From: Phytophthora quininea
Taxonomy: Eukaryota; Oomycota; Peronosporomycetes; Peronosporales; Peronosporaceae
Assembly (NCBI GenBank): GCA_011947345.1
Contig: JAAVTG010000111.1
Span: 1-64,000, forward strand
Length of the DNA stretch: 64,000 nt
Direction: 5' to 3'
Shown here: piece after piece, positions 47,201-56,146 of the stretch
How the letters are laid out: every line of letters begins with the position of its first letter
Position numbering within the stretch: the first letter of the stretch is position 1
Notes under the pieces: generated by a model
Told to the model about the DNA's origin: nothing
Database searches by the model: none
What the model saw: only the letters and a program-made list of their open reading frames with translations
Program-made: the position numbers and the translations under genes

Positions 47201-47611
47201 TGCGGTGGAAGGCCAGCGCGTAGCCCACGTCGTTGACGTTGACGCCGCCGTACGCGATGTCGTCCGACGTCCAGAAGGATACGATGCCGCACACGGCCAG
47301 CACGGCCACGCCCAGCGCGCTGAGGCGGAGCCGCCACGCAAAGTACGAGTTGCCGCCGTAGCCGGTACCCAGGAAGCGCTTGGGCAGCGGTCGCGGCGTG
47401 CCGCGGGCTGCGCGGCGGCCATGTCGCTATCCATGTCCATGTCCAGGATGGCCTCGTCCGTGGAGCCGCTGTGCGGCGGCGTGGACGGCCTGGGTGCCTT
47501 CTCGGGGCCGGCAGAGGCCTGCGAGCCGCGCCGGCTGACGCGCTCCCCGCCGTGGGCGCTGACGGATCCTTGCTCCGGCAGCGCGTGGTAGTGCGTGGCT
47601 TCGTCCGTCAT
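44295..47611 (-). CDS. Four-TM, ankyrin-repeat protein with two C-terminal TIR domains
   Basis: About 1,100 residues, no introns seen. Order: Ser/Pro-rich N terminus (start 47611); four predicted membrane helices between about 47320 and 46790 (LSALGVAVLAVCGIVSFW, YAMLVYHVSPLLVVIGLPA, LLSVLVLVCSLLVILYFVY, PLIYVLCAVLTFLVNFVVL); a basic/coiled linker; six to eight ankyrin repeats from 46600 to 45540 (NPLHVAAYMGNVQALQLLVN, TPLHCAVSTGQIKAVEWLIE, TPLHEAAASDNTSAIRKLL, TPLHWAAISGAENAVRMLLE, SPLHWATRVNKPKVVSLLLE); TIR 1 at 45455-45070 (DRDVMISYTHSHSEFALKI, VVICLYTDDYPVSEWCLKEL, GKPIIAVSPEG) and TIR 2 at 44880-44490 (IEFAFVSHGDHHHSFVKRL, FIVILSRKTVNSELVKDQLA). TIR 1 keeps WCxxE, where the Glu is the NADase catalytic residue in plant TIRs and SARM1; TIR 2 lacks it. 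Four single-base gaps (47398-47405, 46263-46265, about 45753-45760, about 45576-45583) separate the frames; each repair restores a repeat. Function unknown. Confidence 0.8.
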
Positions 47612-48171
47612 GGCGAGTGGGTGCCGCCGGGAGACTTGCCGAGTGAGCCTGTAGAGAGGATGAGCGGCCCTCGTTCACTTCCTCGACTTGAGCGATCGTC
47701 TGCGATTCCAAAAGTGTGGAATTTCGACGTCACGACAGCTGAGTATGGATTTCCCACACGCCTGGCAAACCGGGACAGCCCATTGCACGCAGAGAGAATT
47801 GACAAGTTCTGGACGCGTAAGAATGGCGACTAAGATGGTAAGGCTGCAGCAGGAGCAGGAGCAAGAACTCGACAGCAACGGCGGCATGTTGGCAGCTCGA
47901 CGTGCAAGCACCGCTGGGTTCACTGGTCTACAGGCCAAACTGATATGTTTGTGCGATCAAGTGCTGCGGTCATGTTTGTACCCCTCGTCAATCGTTGAGC
48001 ACACGGCGAGTGCCAAAGCGAACTGCCATTAGGATGCTAGCAAGAACCGATGAGGAGGATGTGTTGCATGGCGCTCCAATGTCCGCTGTCCTACTGCTGT
48101 TCTGAAATGATTGCAAACAAATCGTCGCCATCCGCACACACAAATCGAAAAAGCGCGGGAAGCCCTCGGCC
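47612..48171. other. Divergent promoter region, possible small frame
   Basis: Lies between the TIR gene and the DEK gene. A plus-strand frame from an ATG at about 47660 to 47833 encodes 58 residues (SGPRSLPRLERSSAIPKVWN) with no known motif. Too little support to call a gene. Confidence 0.35.
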
Positions 48172-49710
48172 ATGTCGGAGCAGCCAGCGGAGACGCCCGC
48201 AGAGCCCATGAGCGTGGACACATCGATCGAGACGACCCCCAGCAACAAGGTCGAGACGACCACTACGCCGTCGAGTGGCCGCAGCTCCGGCCGCGTGCGC
48301 AAGACCACGCAGGTGTTCACGTACGAGGATAAGGCCGACGACACGGAGGACTTTACGCCTCCCAGGGCAAGGGTGTCAAGCTGAGCGAGATCGCGTACGT
48401 GAAGACCAACGTCGAGGCGCTGAACAAGAAGCACACGGACATGTTGCGCCAGCTCTACGTCGTTCTGTACGGCCGACGCTTCCAGCAGAAGCACGTACGT
48501 GGGGAGGGAGTGCATCCTGCTGCAATTGGCTTTTGTAGCTAGCTGACTGGGAATTGTTTTACTGGACAGTTAAAAGTGGTCAAGGAGCAGATTCTCGAGT
48601 TCTCAGGCATCCCAGAGCAGGACCAGGACGAGAAGGTGAGGCGAATGGTGTACAATGGCTGGCTTTTAGCTAGGTGCTGATGGCTGTTGGTGGTGAGCAG
48701 TCGCGGGAGCACCTTATTGCTCGGATGGGGAAATGGAAGCTCGTTTTCGTCAGGGAGATGATGGATCTGCTGGCGGTACGTGCTGTATTGCATATTGCTG
48801 CTCGTGAAGTGCCAATTAACCGAAGCTGTTGCATTGCTGGCTTGCAGGTGGACCGTTCTTCGAAATCGTTCACTGATGAAGGAAAGACGGCGGTAAAGGA
48901 AGCAATGCTAGACCGATTGATCGATTGGCTGTACGACCCGCAAGAAACAAAGGTGTTTTGCTGCTCTTACCAGCTTGTAGCAATGCTGTGGACTAAATTT
49001 TGTTTGTTTATGGGATAGATTGCTACGAAGAAGGCTGCTACGGCGGAGAAGAGCGAAAAAAGCAGGTAAACTATTAGCACCATTGACGTTAACCAGAGAT
49101 ATCTATCTAGGTTAACTCACCAGTGATCCAACAGGCAAGGAAAAAGGCCGCGCGAGCAAAAGCGAAAGAGAAAAAGGAGGCTGGGCCTGCTAAGAAGAAG
49201 CGGAAAACAACCGCGAAGAAGGCTGCTGCGGTGGAAGATGACGACGATGAGGAGGAAGAGCAGGAAGACTCCGAGTCTGAAGGTCAAGAATCGTCCAGCG
49301 ATTTCGAGGAGTCGAAAAAGAAAAAGAGCACGCAGAAGAAGAGGAAAGTCACCCGTCGGCCTAAGAAGGCGCAACCTGAAGAGAGCGATGACAACGAGGT
49401 GGATGACGACGCTGCAGAGGCAGAGAAGGATGAAGAGCAACCCGCTGCCGAGCCCGAAGAAGAGAAGAGCGCGGTCGAGCCGCTGGCCGAAGAGGTCTGT
49501 GACAAGGTGCGCGATATCATCGCGCACGGCAACTCGGAGGAGCTGACGGTGAAAAAGGTAATGCACTTTCCTCGCTTTGGTCCTGCGGAATTGAACTGAC
49601 GGGTGGCTATTGTGCAGATTGTGCGCCAGTTGAGCGCAGATCTCGGCCGCGACATGACCTCGCAGAAGAAGGCCATCAAGGAGTTCATCACGAACGACCA
49701 GACAGCATGA
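48172..49710 (+). CDS. DEK-like chromatin protein
   Basis: Start at 48172 (MSEQPAETPAEPMSVDTS). The order of parts fits DEK: a segment KLSEIAYVKTNVEALNKKHT with LRQLYVVLYGRRFQQK and WKLVFVREMMDLLA, FTDEGKTAVKEAMLDRLIDW (SAP/pseudo-SAP-like region), then a long Lys/Glu/Asp-rich central region with nuclear localisation signals (KKKRKTTAKK, KKKRKV-like) and a C-terminal DEK_C-like domain: EVCDKVRDIIAHGNSEELTV, IVRQLSADLGRDMTSQKKAI. DEK binds DNA and histones and shapes chromatin. Introns of about 70 nt fall after RRFQQK, after DQDEK, inside DLLA|VDRSS and before IVRQL. A frame break at ccc 48361-48363 is repaired by one base between TPP and QGKGVKLSE. Confidence 0.8.
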
Positions 49711-49917
49711 TCACACTAGTTGGCGATGGCTAGATGTATCTTGGCCCCCACTGTGCAAAACAGTTAGAAGTTCACGTCGGTACTCCAGCAAACAGTGTTC
49801 AACAACTTGTTGCCTTTTATGTAGCCATCTTGAGATCTGTTGAAACGCATATGTTATGCGTTATACGAAGTCGCTGACACGCACCAGCCATTTCGTGACC
49901 TGCAAACGTCGGAGACC

Positions 49918-51324
49918 ATGGCCAAGAAGAGCAAGAGCAAGACCAAGGCTGAGGCTGAGGCTGAGGCAGATGTGGAGCCCCAACCCATCAAGCCTGAAGT
50001 GGCGGAGGCTGTGAAGCAGCAGGTGGCCAATCAGGACTCAGTAGCGCTCGCCAACGTGTTCTCCAGCTCTGCATTCGCCAAGAAGAAGGCATACGCAGTT
50101 GTGGAGGACAAGAAGCAGGACAAAGACGATGGAAAGGTAGAAGAAAAGCAGGACGAGGCCAAAGACGACGACAAGAAGTCCAAGTCTGAGAAGAAGAAAG
50201 AGAAAAGAAGCGCAAGCTGCAGAAGAAAAAGGAAAAGGAGGCAGACGAGGCTCAGGACGGAGAGAAGCAACAGGAGCAGCAGCAGGAGGAGACCATGGAC
50301 GACGAAAAGAACCGCCGCACAGTGTTTGTCGGCAACGTGTCGCTGGACGCCACGCAGAAGGACCTCCAGCGCCATTTCTCGGTCTGTGGCAATGTGGAGA
50401 GCGTTCGACTGCGCTATCTGCCCATTGCTGGCTGTGCGGTGGACCAGGCAGGCAACCAGAAGCTTATGATGAAGGTGTGCGCTATCAAAAGATTTTGAGC
50501 GACGCCAAGGACAACTGCAACGCCTACGTGACCTTTGCGAACGAGAGCAGCGTTGACGCAGCATTGAAGCTCACTGGAACGGTGCGTCGAATGCCTGGAG
50601 ATGTTGTTTCTTTATAACCACGGGCTGATTATCTGGCGTTGTTGTTGCTGTTATATTGTAGACGCTTGTGCAGATGAAGATCCGTGTGGATCACTGCGAT
50701 CCTGTCATCGACGCGCGTCGCAGCGTCTTCATTGGCAACGTGCCATTCAAGTGCACCGATGAGCAGATGCTGCTGTTCTTCAACAAGCGTCTCAGGACGG
50801 ATGAAGAGCCCGAGCCGGTCGAAAATGTGCGGCTCATTCGCGACCGTGTGTCTGGTCTGGGCAAGGGCTTTGGCTACCTTTTACTGAAGACCACTGCGCT
50901 GGTTGCCAAGACGCTGGCCCTTAAAAACCTCAAGATGGAGGCTCGCGAGCTGCGTGTGCAGGTCTGTGGAAAACGCTTCAAGAACCGGCAAGGCGAGGAG
51001 ACTGCCAAGGAGAAGTATGAGGGCGTTCGTGCTTCCGCTGGCGCTCACGCGCGTATCTTGGTGAAGCGTAAGGCTGGTGCCGATGCCGAATTTTCAGCCA
51101 GCAAGAAGGTGAAGCGCACCGCTGCTGCGGCAGGACTGGGCAAGAAGCTTAAGCCTAAGCACGCGGCCCGTAAGGCAGCACAGGCCGCTGCTGAGAATGC
51201 GGCGGATAGCAAGCCGACCAAGAAACGTAAACATGACCATGGTGACAAGAAGGCAGCAAAGCCAAAGGCCAAGAAGCCCATAAATGCTGCTCGCAAAGCT
51301 CGGCAAGCGGCGGAAAAGAAATAA
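49918..51324 (+). CDS. RNA-binding protein, RBM34/Nop12-like
   Basis: Nucleolar-type protein with two RRMs. The first 110 residues are Lys/Glu-rich. RRM1: RRTVFVGNVSLDATQKDLQR (RNP2-like start), then after a frame break KDNCNAYVTFANESSVDAAL (RNP1). An intron is at about 50581-50662. RRM2: RRSVFIGNVPFKCTDEQMLL, GKGFGYLLLKTTALVAKTLA, and the tail is Lys/Ala/Arg-rich with several nuclear localisation signals. The arrangement (two RRMs, long charged N and C regions) fits RBM34 in animals and Nop12 in yeast, which act in 60S ribosome biogenesis. Frame breaks: aaaa about 50202-50205 and about 50471-50480, each with one missing base. The stop is at 51322-51324. Confidence 0.82.
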
Positions 51325-51439
51325 TAGACACAACACCCTGCCATTCGCACGCAACATAACATGATTTGGTTTCGTGAAAGCTATGAAGAGTTAGACGAGG
51401 CTGGCTGTGCTCTGCTGCGCTCGTCCTGAGGTTATCGGA

Positions 51440-52867
51440 TTATTCGGAACGCGGTTGGAGCGGGGTGTATCCTGAGCGCGTCTTCCACCGCGTCACAATG
51501 GTCATCACCACCGCGCACACACCAGCGCCTCCCACAAGCCCCAATGCAAACAGGAGCCACGGCTCGCCGCCAGTCGCAGGGGAAGCGGTGTCAGTAGGAA
51601 TTATGGCTGTGTCTGATTTTGCTGCAGCATCCGTCTTCAATGGGAAATCGCTCAACGCAATGTACATGAGACTCATCACGCCGGTATGCGGCACAGTGTT
51701 GTTGTACAGTGCCACAATCCGAACGATGTCCGTCGTGCGCATGCGTCGAGGAGGGTCGAACGTGCACGTGCTCATGGAGACAATATAGCCGTCTTCGTTC
51801 CCAGGTTCAGTTCCAGATCCGTAAGTCGGCACGGAAGCACACAGCAGGTCTCCCGTGGCGTCGTCGTACAATTGGATCCCAAGTCCACCGCGGTGCTGGT
51901 GGCCGACACCATATACCAGCTCGACCTCGCGCTCCGGTTCCGACGGGTGTTGGCGATATGCGTAGAGCGGGATACTGCCATTGTCCAGCCGCTGGCGAGT
52001 CGACAGCGTGTGGACACATCCAGGGTGGGTGTCCGGGTCGCACACGGGGATATCGTACTCAATATTGCCCATGTGCTCCATGTCTCCTGTCGCATCGCAA
52101 CAGGCTGCCAAATACAGAGGACGGTTCTCTGGTACGATCTCCGCGTACTCCAGTGAGTAGCGCAAATGGTACGTGGCGTTACTCGCTGCCGAGACTGTCA
52201 GTTCGTCGTGTTCCAAGCAGAACTCGGCGTCTTCGCAGCACCGGAGTCCTCCATGGTACGTCTCGGGCGAGCACACGGTATTCTCTTCAAAACGGAGCTG
52301 GGCGTTGCAGCTTCCTTCACGGAAGTGCATCCCATTGACCGAGTCCGCAGTGAACACATCTTCAGCCGTGCAAGGACACTCGAGACAGTGGTGGGCTCGT
52401 TCCGGCGCCATCTTCCGCGTGTTGATGATGTGCACATTGGCCATCCACTCGTCCTCTCCCTCCACCGTCATGAAGGCGTAGGGAAGTAGAACTCTTGCGG
52501 CGTGCCGCGACACTCGGTGCCAGCACCGAACGCCACGCTGCGGCTAAAGTTCTTGGGCTTCATGGGTGCCCAGCGGCTCTTCATGGCGTCGTACTGCTTG
52601 TGCGTGGAGCCGAAGACGTGGTGATGCAGGTACGCGTCGTAGGTGGGCACCGGCACTACTTCTTCATTGGCGTTGAGCTCCACCACGTCGGCCTCGAACC
52701 GGTACACGGCGATGGGGCCCTTGGGGATTGGCAGGCGGTGGAACGTATTGGTCACTTCCCTTGCGACAACGAGAGCGGGGCGTCAGCGCCGTGTGGCGCT
52801 TGGTGTCGGGCTTGGTCGCCGCTGTAAGGGCGAAGAAATACAGTACCACGGTCAGGGACGGCTGCAT
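51440..52867 (-). CDS. SURNod19-like secreted/membrane protein
   Basis: Stress up-regulated Nod19 family, best known from plants; biochemical role unknown. It has a signal peptide (MQPSLTVVLYFFALTAATKP), then FHRLPIPKGPIAVYRFEADV, YDAYLHHHVFGS (His cluster), SVAFGAGTECRGTPQEFYFP, the family-typical segment YGVGHQHRGGLGIQLYDDAT, and LLCASVPTYGSGTEPGNEDG followed by YIVSMSTCTFDPP. Many Cys residues suggest disulfides. A transmembrane helix near the C terminus (LLFALGLVGGAGVCAVVMTI) and the tail RSGYTPLQPRSE make it a type I membrane protein. Frame breaks lie near 52771-52780 and at ggg 52481-52483; repairs restore VTNTFHRL and FPYAFMTVEGEDEW. Tail resembles YRPLQ tail of the C69 peptidase, possibly a shared sorting signal. 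Confidence 0.75.
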
Positions 52868-53384
52868 CTCGACGTGAGCTGATGTAACTTGGGCTCTTGG
52901 CTGCCAATTCAGAAGTGACGGCGGATTGGGGCTGTGTTGAAGTTTTTACCGTCATTCTGGCTAACTCATTGCAGTATATTTATTGAAAAAATAACCATAT
53001 ACATCAATACTGTGAAGCATTGTTTCATCCCCCTGCCGTCCTCGAGCGTGGACGCAGAACAACATATTCTCGCAAATGAAGAGGAGGGTTGAGACAAGTC
53101 CACCGCAAATGACGGAGACATCACACTCCATTTACGTACTTTGTTGTGAACTGAACAATTTTCATCCTTGAAAAGAATACAATTTTCCTTTGTTACCTTG
53201 TTGCACCTGTCGTTGTCAAGTCTTCGCCGCCATATCTGTCGAGCCATGTAAACCATGCGGCTCGTGGCCATGAAGTTTCTCGTCTGAGACCCGCGATAAT
53301 ACCTGCTAGACAAACTCAAGAACTGCAAAAGGCCTCGTGCGGTAATGGTTAATAACATCGCGCTGAGAGGAGAAGCATCGCTTT

Positions 53385-53720
53385 TTGGTAAGCGTTCTTC
53401 CTGAGGATGACGAATCTGTTTCTGGCAAGACCATACGCTTCTACTTTCGGAAGAGTATACCACTCGAATGGCAGGATAAGTATGATGTTAGCAGAAAGGA
53501 GTTGAAGACGACGCTTTCGGAGTTCACTCACTACCTTGCACGCTCAAAGCAAAACCAGTGCGTCCTGACGCAAGCCACTGGTGGTCTGGATAGCAGAATT
53601 ACTGGAGTACCACAAGGCTCTGAAGGAAAACCTGAAAATGTGGTTCTTTCGCGATGAAGCAGTATTATGTAGATTATTACTACCTTATGGTAGCAAACTC
53701 AGACGTCTTATATGGGATGC
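53385..53720 (+). pseudogene. Possible LTR-retrotransposon gag fragment
   Basis: Two pieces in different frames, FYFRKSIPLEWQDKYDVSRK and LLEYHKALKENLKMWFF, resemble gag segments of oomycete LTR elements (the W-x-A/E-x pattern and the YH-ALK-xL-WF segment). No protease, RT or LTR near it. Weak. Confidence 0.3.
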
Positions 53721-54936
53721 CGTCTTAGAACGAGGCTTACTATCAAATCTCCAACTTGATTCAAATCCTTTGATGGTTGGCCACGTATTTAAATTGTGTG
53801 TGTGTCTTTTATCGCTTACCCACGGGGCGGGGGATATTAGAGAAGTCAGTGAAACGTTTATACGCCAAAAGCGTTTGTTTGACAATGGGCGAGGCGTGGA
53901 TAGTCTTTAGACGACCGTATTCCAGTGATAATGCATGGTTTTGGGCGATCGATGCATTTCTTTGCTGTCGTCTCAATGTATTGTAAATAAAGATATTGGT
54001 CTCCCGTAGTTATGGTAATTGGGATTTGAATCATTGATATTACTGATGTCAAATATCGAACGGCGTTCGAGGTTGCTGCTGACTACTTGTCTAACCTGCG
54101 GGGTCTACTCGTACATCTAAGGAAAACGCTCAAACTCTAATCGGTGAATTGCTGGGAAACTCGACAACATTTGATTTTAATTAACAAGTAAATTGCCAAA
54201 TATTCTTTTTAACTTATACTGGCTATACAACCAGTGATGTAAAGGCCGGAATGTTAAGTCGTGCGACTAGCAACCTTGAAACACTGGTAGTAGTGCTAAT
54301 AAAGAGTGCTAGAGTTGGTGCTATCGACTGAATCGACATTCGTGGCTCTAACTATCTTAAATCCCACACATGGGTTCTACTCCACGAAGGCGGGGAGTGC
54401 TCCGATAGCGATTTTGTCTTATCCTTGTCTACTACGCTTTAAGACCTCTTACACTCTGAGCAGCCACTGCAATTACGATCATCAAGTATTCGTAGTCGCA
54501 AATGATTAGAGTCAGATGAGCTTCATAAAAATATGGTTGTGTATTGTTCTCAAATTCTCACGTACGATACAAAGCTCGACATCAATAGATAGTAAGTTTC
54601 AGCAATTATCAAACTTATAAACTTAGTGTGCAAAGAGCGGCACCGTTTTGTGATGATCATGTGATGTTGATGGGGTAGGATCGTGGACGCGATCTATGTG
54701 ATAAATTTTCTGAGATAAAATGTGAGTTCGTAGCGATCCTAAAGATCAGTACAGTTACAGCGACGAGAGTCTCATTTCCGTCAACAAAAGCATCAGTGGT
54801 GCAGGATGTTTTTGGTTTCGTTCTGAAGAATACAAATTCTGCGATCGTGGACCTAACGTGTGACGGGCTTTCGTCACACAGTCGCCGTAGCGCTACCGCA
54901 ATAGCCAATCATCACTGGACACATAGCTTAGTAGAC

Positions 54937-54963
54937 ATGGCGGTCTCGAGCCGAGATCGCCAT
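54937..54963. repeat. Short hairpin, 12-bp arms
   Basis: ATGGCGGTCTCG and its inverted partner CGAGATCGCCAT are separated by three bases; 11 of 12 positions pair. Confidence 0.6.
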
Positions 54964-55020
54964 GAAAGTTCAATCAATCAGAGTTTTATGTGCCTGTTTC
55001 CTTATGCTTCGTGTACGACG

Positions 55021-55046
55021 GTAACGGGCTGCAGTTAGCCCGTTAC
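55021..55046. repeat. Perfect 10-bp inverted repeat
   Basis: GTAACGGGCT and AGCCCGTTAC enclose gcagtt. TGTAACGGGC/GCCCGTTACA ends resemble those of oomycete LTR elements, so this may be a solo LTR end or junction. Confidence 0.6.
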
Positions 55047-56146
55047 ATAATGACTCCCATGCGCGAGGTTCACGGCGGCTGTTTCATGGCACAGGGGTCT
55101 AAGTGGACACTGGAATGGCCCATAAGGCGGTCCAAAAGTGCAAAGAAGTATGGTGTTGGCGTCAGGCGCAGCGGTCGTGGTGGCAGGAGCTAAATGTCGT
55201 GCTCAAGGACCGTGAATGAACGTTGCTAATGCCGGTTTCTTGACGTGCGTAATTCCAACGCTGTTTTACCGCTTTCCAGCGTTAAGTATTAGTATTAAAC
55301 GTGTGACTTAGGACCGCGCTGTCCGTAGTCTAGGAACGACGTGCACAAACGCCCCATTGTAGATGGCGTTATGGAGGACCGCCCCAAACAGACGCCAAGA
55401 CAATCAGACGATGCCTACCGCCCGTTTAAGGTTAAATTTGGCAAGGAGAAAGAGCACGTCGCCAATTCCAGAATCCCGGTAATGGCATGTATGCTACTCA
55501 CAGCGAGCAGATACAATTTTTTAACAAGAATCCGGGAGAAGTCTGAGAATGTGTCGGGGCGGTGGCGTCAGTGGCGGTGAGGTAAGAATCTGTTGGCTCT
55601 TGCGTGAGGACGATGTAAAACCGGGAAATAATTGTCTGGCGGTCAGTTTCTTTGCTAGCTACGACACGCATCCCATACAGGCGTTGTTAAGTGTCCAGAA
55701 ATTAATTGGCGAGTGCCTGTCGTACGCTCCTAGCCTCGTAAGACAGTCTGGTGCACGGCGATGGCAGTATTTATTAATCCAGGACGATCTGTCAGGACAA
55801 CCACGACCAGTAGCTAGCAAAACGAATATCAGCACCAGGGTTTTTGGCTAGCTGTCATGCATCATGCCCTCTCCAACCTGTCGGCGCAGCAATCAGCCGT
55901 TCTTCCAGCTCGGATTTCTGTCCCTGTGCTCAGACTTCCTCTGTCCTGGTGCACCAGACTACAGCACTCAAGAGCACTCGGTCACTGATGTGCAGGTCAG
56001 CATGTGTGGAAGAAGTTAGTCCGAGTGTGCTGATCCGCACGAGCACGGCGAATTTTGAAGTGTAGTAAGTATGGTTTTAGAATGGTTTCTTTTTAAAATT
56101 AAAACGCATTTAGTTTAAAACCTATTCTAATTCTATTTAAACTCAA

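Larger units (their letters stand above)
52868..56146. other. Second repeat zone without intact genes
   Basis: AT-rich, with scattered frames. Besides the gag-like pieces and hairpins listed separately, 54657-55193 and 55341-55850 hold open frames with no motif. No gene called. Confidence 0.45.

Noticed and set aside
46491..47591. 366-residue plus-strand frame opposite the TIR gene
   Set aside because: Antisense shadow of the membrane/ankyrin coding sequence; His/Gln/Arg-biased, no motif.
44295..47611. Treating the TIR gene as three or four separate genes or a pseudogene
   Set aside because: Each frame change falls inside an ankyrin repeat or conserved segment and is fixed by one base, as in almost all neighbours.
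49123..49599. Separate Lys/Glu-rich protein
   Set aside because: It is an internal exon of the DEK-like gene.
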